DNA of 64,000 nucleotides from Paroedura picta (taxonomy: Eukaryota > Chordata > Lepidosauria > Squamata > Gekkonidae). Shown here one piece after another: positions 22,415-32,340 of the stretch (position 1 is its first letter; each line of letters starts with the position of its first letter). The stretch covers positions 13,185,501 to 13,249,500 of the forward strand of contig NC_135379.1 of assembly GCF_049243985.1 (NCBI RefSeq), given 5' to 3'. Position numbers and translations under genes: made by a program. Below the pieces are notes generated by a model, which saw nothing but the letters and a program-made list of their open reading frames with translations, did not search any database and was not told the DNA's origin.

Positions 22415-22940
22415 CCAGGTGTCTCTCTTCCACACTGTATTTCTACATCGAATGCTTCTGCCATTGACAACCCAACTGAGGTGATCACCAGACACCATTA
22501 CATACAACAGAATCTCAGCCATGCTGAAAGGAAGTCCATAGATGGTCTCAGGAACAATCAAAATGTTCTAAGTAAGGGAGTTGATAAAGGTGGAGCTGTT
22601 GTCATCATGGATAAATCATCCAGGAGGCTCAAAGACAACTTACAAATGCTGGAGTTTGCAAATAACTCTACTCAGTTGTACCCAGGAATCCAAAAAAATA
22701 ACTAATCAAGGAAATGCCCTTAGGCCTTTCACACACACCACAAGAACCTTGACCAAGTACTGTTTACCTTCTACCAAAAATACACAAACTTGGCAATCCC
22801 CATTGTCTCAGACACAGGCATTCTCGTTGTAGGGGTATTGTGATACATGGACCCTGTTTGAAGGTCATGTGCCATTAATGCTCCTAGTTATGTGCACAAC
22901 ACCATAGATTTTTTGAGGAAAATACTTCCCATGCAAAGAT
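22415..22940 (+). mobile_element. Penelope-like element, reverse-transcriptase relic (broken)
   Basis: The encoded stretch 'VDKGGAVVIMDKSS' (about 22579-22620) matches the conserved start of Penelope-like reverse transcriptases (typically ADKGGAVVI). Farther on, words resembling the 'LPKIHK...PIVS' region follow. The reading frame is broken in several places, so this is an old fossil. It fits with the Penelope-type short repeats elsewhere in the window. Confidence 0.65.
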
Positions 22941-22944
22941 GAAT

Positions 22945-23680
22945 TACAAACTTTCCACTTTTTTTGCTTATGGCTTCCTTGACCTGGGTCTTTAACCATG
23001 CAGGCTGCCTTTTAGTCTTGGTGGTACCTTTCCTGACTTGAGTACGGTTGCCTGGCAACTGGTGGAGGAAAGTGAACGTACGTGGTGCAGCAGGGAGATC
23101 CATCCACTACACAGTGATGATGTCACTGCCCACATGACCCAGAAGTGACATCATCACATCCAACACATTGAAGCATCACTGGTATTTGGCTTCTACCATA
23201 GAGTTTTTGCCCAAATACCAGAGCATCACCCTCAACAACCTCTGGGTCACATCAGCAAGGGATCCTCACCTCCCTCAGGGGTCTGGTAACTCTAGACTTG
23301 AGGCAAGCATCAATTAGTGGCGTTCAGTAGATTCCAGGCATCCAGGCCCTCTTCGTTCTCTCTCTCAACTGCTGATTAGTCCCTCCAGCGTTCCCTCTTT
23401 TCAACTCTTACTTATTTGTTTGTTATAATAGTAACGCCAGAGGTGAGTCAAGTTGGGGGAAGTGCCTGGAGGGAGAGACTGAAAGGGGACAAACCACAAC
23501 AGGGGATGCCAAAGTGTTCTTTCAGCCCTTCAATTGCACTGCTGTGTGCATGAATGGGTTAGATGGACATGGGAGGCACATTTCGGTTTGCACAAATAAT
23601 TTAGGCTTTAGCCCTGACGGTGGCCAGCTGGCTCACTCCAGTGGGAGCAAAAATAGGGGGAAGAGAGTCAACGTTTGGGG
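22945..23680. other. unassigned DNA, no gene recognised
   Basis: Includes a short block with repeated 'tgatgtcact'/'tgacatcat' words (23105-23160). No gene recognised. Confidence 0.35.
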
Positions 23681-23684
23681 AATT

Positions 23685-23850
23685 CCTACAGTGTGGTTCT
23701 GGGGGAGGGGAGGGACCTCAATGGAGTATAATACTATGGAGTCCACCCTCCCAAGCAGTAATTTTCTCCATGGGAACTGACCTTGGTCATCTGTAGACCA
23801 GCTGTAATAGCGAGAGATCTCCCAGACAGCCCTACACATCATGACTGAAA
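23685..23850 (+). repeat. 'ggttgccaac' interspersed repeat fragment
   Basis: 'ggaggggagggacctcaatggagtataatactatggagtccacc...ttttctccatgggaactgacc...gtaatagcgagagatctccc' is collinear with 56700-56860. The two share the order 'gagtcca...ccattttctcc...gaactgat...gagatctcc'. Family name unknown to me; probably a non-autonomous DNA element. Confidence 0.55.
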
Positions 23851-23914
23851 GTACTTTCCACCCTTCTGCTGTGTGTAAGCGTGAAAAGGAAACACACAAG
23901 CATCATTTTTGTGG

Positions 23915-24395
23915 GAGAGAAAACCAGAATGGTGTCAGAACATTTGTGTTGTTGTTTGGTTTCCGAATTGACGAAGGCTAGTTTACAGTCCTTAGACTCC
24001 TACCGAACCGTCAATTGCTTGTGATATCACAGTCCCGTGAAAAAAATAGGAATTATCCAGGCTATTCAAAATCCAATAAAGAGTTCTTTAATTTCTTCTT
24101 ATAGTTATCCAAGTAATAGTAAATATTCTTAATCCTCCAAAATAATTTCACACAATCAAAACAGGTTCCCAGGTAAACTCTCCCCCGTTTTCCTTATCTT
24201 CATCAGTGATTGTGGCCCTTAATTATATTTAATTATACGCTCACCCTCCCATATTGGTTATTACTGTGGCTCTATGCTCAACATATTTTGAGATCCTTAT
24301 TTGACAGACCTGTGTCAAAAGAGAAAACCAGAATGGTGTCAATACATTTTTGCTGTTGTTGGGTTTCCAAATTGACAAAGGCTAGTTTACAGTCC
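23915..24395. repeat. pair of about 75-bp direct near-repeats
   Basis: 23915-23990 and 24321-24395 share 'gagaaaaccagaatggtgtca', 'tttccgaattgacgaaggct' / 'tttccaaattgacaaaggct' and 'agtttacagtcc'. They are spaced by about 405 bp with AT-rich DNA between. Either a local duplication or two ends of an unidentified element. Confidence 0.6.
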
Positions 24396-24559
24396 CGCCA
24401 TGCACATATGATTTCAATGTACGCACTGGCTAAAGCATCTTTTTTCATGCTGTCTCCCCCTAATCTTGAGCTATCAATCTGGAACAGGCCAGCAAAGAAA
24501 GATGAACACACAAAGCTACGAACAAGACAAAGAGACCCGAACATATGAAACCGTGTTAT

Positions 24560-24690
24560 ACTGACAACGTTGGAGTCCAATGGCAGCTTTAAGACCAACA
24601 AAGGTTTACTGGAGGCATGAGCTTTCATGTGCCGTCAGACTCAAATTGTGTTGTACTACTTCAGACCGACATAGCTCTCCACTGGAATCT
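24560..24690 (-). repeat. Penelope-type short repeat, two opposed pieces
   Basis: The left part, read on the minus strand, has CTGACG, a short spacer, GAAA and 'gctcatgcc...aaacctttgttggtcttaaa'. From about 24637 the plus-strand trailer follows: 'gactcaaattgtgttgtactacttcagaccgacatagct'. The two parts are head to head, as in the 40.7-kb copy. Confidence 0.5.
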
Positions 24691-24691
24691 C

Positions 24692-24842
24692 ACGTTATAC
24701 TGAGTCAGAGCACTGGTCTGTCCAAGTGACAGCAGCTGTCAGGGTCTCAGAGTTCTCTCACATCAGTTGGAGACATTGGGGTTAAACATGAGACCTTCTG
24801 CATGCAAAGCAGATGTTCTTCCACTGTGCCATGGCGCCTCCG
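24692..24842 (-). repeat. tRNA-derived SINE, second tRNA family
   Basis: On the minus strand: 'gccatggcacagtggaagaacatctgctttgcatgcagaaggtct...'. It has the same head as the copy at 39.0 kb, with an A box 'cacagtggaag' and a worn B-box region 'catgtttaacccc'. The body ends in the 'actcagtataacgtgag' region. Confidence 0.65.
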
Positions 24843-24844
24843 TG

Positions 24845-25558
24845 ATTTGCCCTCCATCATTATTCCAACCTGGCCATGTCGAGCATGGCAGAAGGGAAAA
24901 TACAACTGAACACTTGGTGCGCCTTTAGGCACGTACACCCTTCTGTGTTAGCCATGGAAACGCAAACAGGTTTCCCCAAACCGGGTACATTTCGCAAAAT
25001 AGCATAAGTGAAATGCCAGACTGTTGGACTCTGGTTCTATTTCTACCTGGAACATGTCCCATCAATCCCTCGCACGGCTTGAGATGGAAGATAGCTGGAC
25101 AGGTTATTTATGTCAGTGCAAACTGGTGGTACCAGTCATGCCTCTTCAGTAGGGAAGGAATATCTCATCCCAGCCTTTCTTTCCCTCCCACCCCCCCCCC
25201 GCTCAGCATATATATGTGGTGAGATAATACACATCTGGCACTGCACAGTCATTGGGGCTCTGTAAATCTCTGTTATGCAGCTGTAGGCAGAGCAGCTATC
25301 TTTACTTCTGTGTAATCATATCGTATTTTACAGCAAATTAATTTATGACTCGTCGCTCTTGATTTTGGAAAAATGAAGCCTGAATTATCCATTCCCCTTC
25401 AGTTAAAATGATCCAGAATCAACTCCAGAATTTAAGCAAAACGTTTCAGGCTTGAAACCCAGTTTCATAATTATATGTTTTCAGGGCACCTTAAACATTT
25501 TCCATGTACCCCACAGTTTAAGTATTTTAAAGGCACATAGGGAATGTGGAGGGAGGGA
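24845..25558. other. unassigned DNA, no gene recognised
   Basis: No exon or repeat family recognised. Confidence 0.4.
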
Positions 25559-25561
25559 AGG

Positions 25562-25738
25562 CAGCACGGGGTAGCCTGAACTCTCATCTCGGATCAGGGC
25601 TGGTACCTTGGTAGGAGACCACCGAGGGAGATTGCAGAAGAAGGCCATGGCAGACCACCACTGCTTCTCTCTGGCCTCGAAAGCTGAAGCTGCCAGAGAA
25701 TGGCTGTTACTTGACGGCCCTTATGTATTGCAAACATA
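25562..25738 (+). repeat. 5S-rRNA-derived SINE
   Basis: 'catctcggatcagggctggtaccttggtaggagaccacc' aligns with the 5S rRNA internal control region (…aagcagggtcgggcctggttagtacttggatgggagaccgcc). It continues with 'gaaggccatggcagaccacc', 'ctgcttctctctggcctcgaaagc' and 'tacttgacggccctta', the body and end typical of reptile 5S SINEs. Confidence 0.72.
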
Positions 25739-26021
25739 TACCTGTCTGTGAATCAGCAGCTAAGTGCAGCTGTTTACGGTGTCTACACTTGGTGTTTGAA
25801 GCTTGAAAAATGTTTCAGGGGTTTCTCCATTATTTCAGGGGACTTGGGGGGCTAACACATGATAACCCCACCTGTGCAGTCCTAGAGGAAATAAAAGATA
25901 CAGATTAATGTGTCTGTTATCAACAGCAAGGCTCATGTCCACTTCCCTGCTATGGCCCCTCCAGCGGGGAATCCCAGCCAGACAGGTCATCTGCCAATCT
26001 GCTGGCAAATATACTATAGGC

Positions 26022-26364
26022 CAGTGGTTCTCAACCTAGGGGTCGCCTGGCCCCATCGCTGTGGTCCCCTGGTTGGTTGCTGTGGTGGCGGCTGCGGCTG
26101 AAAGTGGTGGCTGCAAGCAGCGACCACAAGCGGCGGTGACTGGTGGCGGTGGGGCAGGGGTGGCGGGTGACGGCTGACAGTGGTGGCAGGAAAGCAATTA
26201 CAATGGCTGCCTCCACGCTGCCTGACTATTGTGTCCCTGTGCGTGTGTGCGCCTGTGCGCATGCACGCATGTGCATGCTGACCGCATGTGTGCGCACGCC
26301 GCTGCCGCTGCAGCCGCCACCACCGCAGATGGGGTAGCGGCATGGGAGCGGCTGAGAACTGCTG
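26022..26364. mobile_element. hAT non-autonomous element with GC-rich core
   Basis: Ends cagtggttctcaac and (inverted) gctgagaactgctg. Exact 8-bp target duplication ctataggc at 26014-26021 and 26365-26372. The interior is rich in ggtggcgg/gccgcc words and carries a 'gtgtgtgcgcctgtgcgcatgcacgc' alternating purine-pyrimidine tract near 26230-26300. No ORF of transposase type, so mobilised in trans. Different family from the palindromic copies. Confidence 0.88.
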
Positions 26365-26379
26365 CTATAGGCAATCAGG

Positions 26380-26890
26380 GTGCTACTTAGAAAAATAAAT
26401 AACTGTCCCGTGTATTGTGTTTTTCTACTTATTGCGTGGGCCTCTTCATATTTGTTTTTATGTCACCTAAGCCAATTTCAACACAGGATTTTTATTAAAA
26501 ATGCAACTAATCAATCCATATCTCTATCCAGAAACAAAGGAAGAGCCTTGGTGGTCTATTGCTTGTTTTCTCCCCCTGCTCTATTGCAAAACAAACACCA
26601 GTGAAGTTGACTTTAGCTTTCCTAGCTGTAATGCAATATCCTTCTTGCCAGGGACCTGAACCTTGAAAGTAAAAGAAACAACATTAATTGTAGGCGGTAT
26701 TAAAAGATTGCTCATAAAAAATAACACAGAGAGGCACACGGTGGATCAAAAAGCTCCGATGTCAGAAGCTAACCGAAGATGAGGTGCTTTCCCTTGGCCA
26801 AAAGCACACAGGGCTGTCCAGGCCAGAGGACAATGGGCTTTCCAGCTGGACTCCTTTAGCTTTCTGTGACCTGTGACTTTCTTTCCCCAC
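26380..26890. other. unassigned DNA upstream of a candidate exon
   Basis: No repeat recognised. It ends in a good polypyrimidine/acceptor sequence (ctttctttccccacag, 26877-26892). Confidence 0.4.
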
Positions 26891-26892
26891 AG

Positions 26893-27070
26893 GCAGGTGA
26901 AGCCCAGCAGCTGGCAGAAGAACTTGGGGCCTGCAGTGCAGGGTGACCGACAAGCGTGCAGATCCACCATCCGGGCCTGCTTGTTTGACTGCTTGGAAAT
27001 GCAGCTCAGGAAAAGCTGCAAGGGTTCATCTGAAAAGGAGGCAGCGGAAGGCCATCATGGTGTCCCATGA
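26893..27070 (+). CDS. candidate terminal exon, Cys-containing peptide, unknown
   Basis: A strong acceptor-like site (ctttctttccccacag) ends at 26892. The frame open through it encodes about 58 residues, QVKPSSWQKNLGPAV... to ...GHHGVP, and stops at 27068-27070. It contains four cysteines in a C-x7-C-x3-C-x8-C pattern (ACRSTIRACLFDCLEMQ followed by LRKSC), polar and basic, as in a secreted-peptide carboxy terminus. I recognise no family. No close AATAAA follows. An open stretch this short can occur by chance, so this is only a candidate. Confidence 0.2.
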
Positions 27071-27295
27071 AAGGGACCGACAATTTGATTCCAGGAAATA
27101 TTCTGGACCCAGATGAAAGATATGCGGTAATTGGGAGCGGTTTAAAGTGGCTTTATTTTCTAATTCTATTAGGCTGAAGGTTCCAGATTAAACGCAAATC
27201 TTACATGCAGTTACTTCGTCCCCTGTGCAGGTCTTTTATCCCTGCCTTTTACTGGTTGGTCTGGTGTTCTTATGAGTTTATAGGTGTGTGTTTTT

Positions 27296-27872
27296 TTAGA
27301 AGAAGAAAAAGAGTCGGTTTTCATAACACTTTTCACTACCCAAGTCTCAAACAGGCTTACAATGGCCTCCCTATCCTCTCCGCAAAACAGGCACCCTGTG
27401 AGGTAGGTGAGGCTGAGAGAGCTCTGACAGGACTGTTCTGTGAGAACAGCCCTGATGGAACTGTGACTGGCCCAAGTTCACCCAGTCGGCTGCTTGTGGA
27501 GGAGCAGGGAATCAAATCCGTCTCTCCAGATTAGAGGTCACCTCACTTAACCACCTGAGCCTCTTGTGGCGCAGAGTGGTAAGGCAGCAAACATGCAGTC
27601 TGAAAGCCCTGCCTATGAGGCTGGGAGTTCAGTCCCAGCAGCCGGCTCAAGGTTGACTCAGCCTTCCATCCTTCCGAGGTCGGTAAAATGAGTACCCAGC
27701 TTGCTGGGGGGTAAACGGTAATGACTGGGGAAGGCACTGGCAAACCACCCCGTATTGAGTCTGCCATGAAAACACAAGAGGGCGTCACCCCAAGGGTCAG
27801 ACATGACCCGGTGCTTGCACAGGGGGTACCTTGACCTTTTTACACTTAACCACTGCACCAAGCTGGCTCTTG
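27296..27872 (-). repeat. tRNA-derived SINE (L2-like tail), split by another SINE
   Basis: The left piece 27296-27554 carries the tail and body. The right piece 27843-27872 carries the tRNA-like head (aaccactgcaccaagctggctct). A Bov-B-tailed SINE sits between them, inserted in the A-box region, with the 11-bp target duplication cacttaaccac. Confidence 0.88.
27555..27842 (+). repeat. Sauria-type SINE inserted into another SINE
   Basis: 'gagcctcttgtggcgcagag' head, B box 'gttcagtccc', tail 'gtcagacatgacccggtgc...gtaccttgacc'. Exact duplication cacttaaccac at 27544-27554 and 27843-27853 proves insertion into the older tRNA/L2-tail SINE. Confidence 0.93.
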
Positions 27873-27879
27873 TGATAAT

Positions 27880-28460
27880 TAATTTTAAAAATAATAATTA
27901 CTGTGAGCTAACATTACGCTGTTTTAGGAGAGGGAGGACAGAAATGAATGGATAAATATTTATTTCGCCGTCTCTTGAAGGATTCTAGAGAAAGCAGCCC
28001 TGTAGCCGAAGCATTAATCCTTCCAGGGTCAAAAGGTTCACCTACTGCACTCTTCTCTAGTCAGCCTAACTCAGATGGCGGAAATTAGCCCCAGTCCTTC
28101 TCTAGTGCTCCAGGACTGATTGGGGTCATTGGGGTCCCCGAAAGGTCAGCTGACCCCAGATTACTTAATGCCCAAATTGATCAATGAAAGCCAGGACGTG
28201 CTAATCCTGAGCTAACACTTTGGGGGTCATATACAAGAAGAACTCCTTGAAAGAATTTCTAGCAGACACACCACCGAGAAGGAAAGGAGAAGGAAAGCCA
28301 AGATGAGGCAGGAAGAGAAATTACACCACTTTGTAATGGGGTGTGGGCAAGATTTTGTTGTTTTACCACTACAGAAGTCATGGCTTTGAAACTATACATG
28401 GGCATGTTTACAAGTGTATTTATAAGCTGACTTTGTATACCGACTCTCTCCTGCATACAC
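27880..28460. other. unassigned DNA, no gene recognised
   Basis: AT-rich left part; nothing recognised as a gene. Left flank of the nested transposon. Confidence 0.4.
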
Positions 28461-29215
28461 CAAGGGCCATTTCGCACGGCTTCAAAATAGCACAATGGTT
28501 GCTAATTGGAAACGCTACTAATTTGCCATAACCCACGACGTCGTAGACAATCTGCAACAATCCTGAAACCGACCCGCAAAAAGCGCTTCGTTGTAGCGCT
28601 TTCAGGGGAATCCAGAAAAGTGGATTCACCCTCCGGATAGCGATACACTCCTGCAACCAATCTGCAACAATAGCGCTAAAGACCTGTGCGTTACCATTGT
28701 TGCGGGTTCTTCAAAGTCCCTCTTCCTGAGCCTGTCCTCCAAACTTCCGGCGAAGCGATCGCCATTTTTTTTTCTCCGAGCGAGCGGGGATAAACGCACC
28801 AGCGAGCCTCTTTCTGTTTAGAGGCTTCCCTGGCTTCAGTCCTTCACCTTTAATCACTAAGCACAAACCACATAAAAGCCCGTTTGCTGAAATAAAGTCC
28901 CTTTATTTTTTACACATTAATTCAGCCGAAAATCGGGCCCGTGAGAGGGGGGGGGATTTTTTTTTTATCACTCGGGGCAGCGTGCCAACGATCATACAAT
29001 CAAACGACAGCTCACATTAGGCAGCTGGATGGGTCTCTCCGTTGCAACGAATCTACCTAGATTCGTTGCTATGGGTCTGTTTTTTTTTTTTTTTAAACCT
29101 TTCTTAAAGGGAAAGGGGCTGTTTATCATAGAATCATAGAATCATAGAGTTGGAAGGGGCCATACAGGCCATCTAGTCCAACCCCCTGCTCAACGCAGGA
29201 TCAGCCCAAAGCATC

Positions 29216-32050
29216 CTAAAGCATCCAAGAAAAGTGTGTATCCAACCTTTGCTTGAAGACTTCCAGTGAGGGGGCACTCACCACCTCCTTAGGCAGCCTA
29301 TTCCACTGCTGAACGACTCTGACTGAGAAAAACTTTTTCCTGATATCTAGCCTATATCGTTGTACTTGAAGTTTAAACCCATTACTGCGTGTCCTCTCCT
29401 CTGCAGCCAGCAGAAACAGCATCCTGCCCTCCTCCAAGTGACAACCTTTCAAATACTTAAAGAGGGCTATCATGTCCCCTCTCAACCTCCTTTTCTCCAG
29501 GCTGAACATTCCCAAGTCCCTCAACCTATCTTCATAGGGCTTGGTCCCTTGGCCCCAGATCATCTTTGTCGCTCTCCTCTGTACCCTTTCAATTTTATCG
29601 ATGTCCTTCTTGAAGTGAGGCCTCCAGAACTGCACACAGTACTCCAGGTGTGGTCTGACCAGTGCCGTATACAATGGGACTATGACATCTTGTGATTTTG
29701 ATGTGATGCCTCTGTTGATACAGCCCAAAATGGCATTTGCCTTTTTTACCGCTGCATCACACTGCCTGCTCATGTTTAGTTTACAATCCACAAGTACCCC
29801 AAGGTCTCGTTCACACACAGTGCTACCTAGAAGCGTATCCCCCATCCAGTAGGCATGCTTTTCATTTTTCTGACCCAGATGCAGAACTTTACACTTATCT
29901 TTATTAAATTGCATCTTGTTCTCATTTGCCCATTTTTCCATTGTGTTCAGATCTCGTTGAACTCTGTCTCTATCTTCCGGAGTATTTGCCAGTCCTCCCA
30001 ATTTGGTGTCATCTGCAAACTTGATGAGTAGTCCCTCCACCCCCTCATCTAGATCATTAATAAATATGTTAAAAAGTACCGGGCCGAGCACCGAGCCCTG
30101 AGGTACCCCGCTACTCACCTCTCTCCAGTCTGATGAAACACCATTGACAACAACTCTTTGAGTGCGGTTCTCTAACCAATTCCCTATCCACCTAACGATC
30201 TGAAAATCCAGATTGCAGTCCTTCAACTTATCCATCAGAACATCATGGGGAACCTTGTCAAAAGCTTTACTAAAATCCAAGTAAATGACATCAACCAAAT
30301 TTCCCCGATCCAGCAAACCTGTTACTTGGTCAAAAAAGGAAACTAGGTTGGTCTGGCAGGACCTGTTGGAGACAAATCCATGCTGACTTCCTTGGATCAC
30401 CAAATTGTCCTCCAGATGTTTGCAGATCGCTCCCTTTAATATCTGCTCCATTATCTTCCCCACAACAGAGGTCAGACTCACTGGTCTGTAGTTTCCCGGG
30501 TCATCCTTCCTCCCTTTTTTGAAGATTGGAATAACGTTTGCTCTTTTCCAGTCCTCCGGGACATCTCCAGTCCTTAAAGAGGTTCCGAAGATGATGGACA
30601 AGGGCTGTGCAAGTTCTCTGGAAAGTTCTTTGAGTACTCTCGGGTGCATTTCATCTGGACCAGGGGATTTGAACTCATCCAGTGCAGCTAAATGCCTCTC
30701 GACCACCTCTCTATCCATGTTAACCTGCCACCCAGACACTATCCTTTGGCTACAGCCATCTCTAGATGTGCCTAAACACTTAGACCTGTGGGAAAAAACA
30801 GATGTAAAATAGGCACTAAGCCTTTCTGCTTTCTCTGCATCTTTCGTTAGAGTTTGTCCATCCGCACCCAACAGCGGGCCTATTGCCTCCTTTACTTTAC
30901 GTTTGCTCCTCACGTAACTGAAAAATCTTTTCTTGTTACAATGGGCTTCCCTGGCCAATCTTAGCTCACTCTCAGCTTTGGCCTTTCTGATGATTGATCT
31001 ACAGTGCCTAGTAACCTGTAGGTACTCTTCTTTAGAGCTCTGTCCTTCCCTCCATTTCCTGAACATTTTCCTTTTCTTTCTTAGTTCCTCTTGAAGTTCT
31101 CTGTTCATCCAAATAGGCTTCTTAGAGCTCCTGCAGTGTTTTCGTATTTCTGGAATAGTCATTGATTGAGCATGCAATAGCTCTTGTTTGAGTAGTGCCC
31201 ACCCTTCACATGCTCCCTTCCCTTCCAGCATTCTCGTCCATGGTATGACACTCATCATGTCTCTGAGTTTATTAAAGTTTGCCCTACGAAAATCCAACAT
31301 CCGCGTCTGGCTACAAGCTTCCTTGGCTCCCCATCTCAAAAGGAATTCTATGAGGACATGGTCACTTCCCCCTAGGGTCCCCACCTCCTTCACCTCATCC
31401 ACCAACTCTTGCCTGTTGGTCAGTATTAAGTCCAGTATGGCTGAACCTCTTGTGGGTTCATCTACCATTTGATAAATGAAATTGTCAGCCAGGCAGGTCA
31501 GAAACTTGCATGACTGAGGACGCTTCGCAGAGTTTGTTTCCCAGCACACATCTGGGAAATTGAAGTCACCCATGATGACAAGGTCCTGCCGTTTGGATAT
31601 TTTCTCAAGCTGCTCACAAAGTGCAGCATCCACATCCTCTCGTTGGTCAGGCGGTCGGTAGCAGACACCAACCACCACACTGTTTGTTTTCCCCTCGCTT
31701 ATTTTCACCCAGATGCTTTCCACTGTAGATATGCTCTCCTTCACTAGAATTTCCTGACAGGTAAGCCCTTTCCTCACATACAGTGCCACTCCTCCACCTC
31801 TTCGATCTATTCTGTTTTTTCTGAACAGTTCATATCCATCCACCATTACATTCCAGTCATGAGAATCATTCCACCAAGTTTCTGTGATGCCTACTAGATC
31901 ATACCTTTCCATCAGCATGAGAAGTTCCAGCTCTTCCTTTTTATTGCCCATGCTTCGGGCGTTAGTATAAAGACATCTGAATCCTTTTACTTTTGGTTCC
32001 CTATGAGCTGGCCTTGCCGGTTGGGCTGCCTCCGATAGTTTTCCTTCCAT
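29216..32050 (-). CDS. CR1 ORF2: endonuclease and reverse transcriptase
   Basis: 944 codons without a stop. An APE-type endonuclease spans about residues 25-235: N30 in YTNARS, E57 in TETWW, GDFNFPD at 161-167 and SDH at 229-231. The reverse transcriptase spans about 500-760: YRPVSLTSVVGK at 521-532, the motif with FSKAFD at 593-598, GVPQGSVLGP at 648-657 and catalytic FADD at 678-681. The carboxy part (ARRATK/RRLRGDMIALFKYLKG region) is typical of CR1. It cleaves target DNA and copies the element RNA. Length is close to full CR1 ORF2, and the start codon lies 38 nt after the ORF1 stop, the normal spacing. All key residues I can check are present, so the copy looks young; the 5' truncation removes its promoter and most of ORF1, so this locus is unlikely to move autonomously. 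Confidence 0.92.
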   Translation of the reverse strand: MEGKLSEAAQPARPAHREPKVKGFRCLYTNARSMGNKKEELELLMLMERYDLVGITETWWNDSHDWNVMVDGYELFRKNRIDRRGGGVALYVRKGLTCQEILVKESISTVESIWVKISEGKTNSVVVGVCYRPPDQREDVDAALCEQLEKISKRQDLVIMGDFNFPDVCWETNSAKRPQSCKFLTCLADNFIYQMVDEPTRGSAILDLILTNRQELVDEVKEVGTLGGSDHVLIEFLLRWGAKEACSQTRMLDFRRANFNKLRDMMSVIPWTRMLEGKGACEGWALLKQELLHAQSMTIPEIRKHCRSSKKPIWMNRELQEELRKKRKMFRKWREGQSSKEEYLQVTRHCRSIIRKAKAESELRLAREAHCNKKRFFSYVRSKRKVKEAIGPLLGADGQTLTKDAEKAERLSAYFTSVFSHRSKCLGTSRDGCSQRIVSGWQVNMDREVVERHLAALDEFKSPGPDEMHPRVLKELSRELAQPLSIIFGTSLRTGDVPEDWKRANVIPIFKKGRKDDPGNYRPVSLTSVVGKIMEQILKGAICKHLEDNLVIQGSQHGFVSNRSCQTNLVSFFDQVTGLLDRGNLVDVIYLDFSKAFDKVPHDVLMDKLKDCNLDFQIVRWIGNWLENRTQRVVVNGVSSDWREVSSGVPQGSVLGPVLFNIFINDLDEGVEGLLIKFADDTKLGGLANTPEDRDRVQRDLNTMEKWANENKMQFNKDKCKVLHLGQKNEKHAYWMGDTLLGSTVCERDLGVLVDCKLNMSRQCDAAVKKANAILGCINRGITSKSQDVIVPLYTALVRPHLEYCVQFWRPHFKKDIDKIERVQRRATKMIWGQGTKPYEDRLRDLGMFSLEKRRLRGDMIALFKYLKGCHLEEGRMLFLLAAEERTRSNGFKLQVQRYRLDIRKKFFSVRVVQQWNRLPKEVVSAPSLEVFKQRLDTHFSWML

Positions 32051-32088
32051 ACACTCCCTATGTTGATCGTCTCCTTCCCCTAGTGGCT

Positions 32089-32340
32089 TTAGTTTAAAGC
32101 TCTCCTGATGAATCTCCCCAGGTTCCTGCCAAACACATTCTTCCCCAGTTTTGATAAGTGCAGTCCATCAGGTGCTAGTAGGCCTTCCTCAAGAAAGCCT
32201 ATCCCATGGTCCCAGAAACCAAATCTCTCCTGCCGGCACCAACTACGCAGCCAGTGATTCACCTCCATTATCTTCCTCTCCCGACGCATTCCTCTTCCCT
32301 TGACAGGCAAGATTGAAGAGAATACCACTTGTGCCCCCAT
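32089..32340 (-). pseudogene. CR1 ORF1 carboxy-terminal remnant (esterase-like)
   Basis: The carboxy end reads 'GAQVVFSSILPVKGRG', 'IMEVNHWLRSWCRQERFGF' and 'GLLAPDGLHLSKLGKN', ending ...FIRRALN. This is the last part of the SGNH/esterase-like domain of CR1 ORF1, including the DGLHLS segment that carries the catalytic Asp-His pair in the family. The amino-terminal part, with the PHD-like and serine-containing regions, is missing because the element is 5'-truncated. The frame continues upstream into host-element DNA by chance. Confidence 0.8.

Larger units (their letters stand above)
29126..32340 (-). mobile_element. CR1 LINE, 5'-truncated, ORF2 open
   Basis: Non-LTR retrotransposon of the CR1 clade inserted in the GGGCC-ended element. 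The 3' end is at 29126 with the clade's tandem tcatagaa-type terminus (three units). The 5' end lies near 32340, inside ORF1. It contains the carboxy end of ORF1, a complete ORF2 and a short 3' UTR. CR1 elements copy by target-primed reverse transcription and are commonly 5'-truncated, which fits. No clear target duplication was seen, also usual for the clade. Confidence 0.93.

Noticed and set aside
25562-25738. Possible functional 5S rRNA gene
   Set aside because: Only the internal-control-region part is similar, with many changes. A SINE body follows and there is no T-run terminator at the expected end.
29216-32050. Host reverse-transcriptase gene
   Set aside because: The flanking CR1 3' terminus and ORF1 remnant show it is a retrotransposon copy rather than a domesticated gene.
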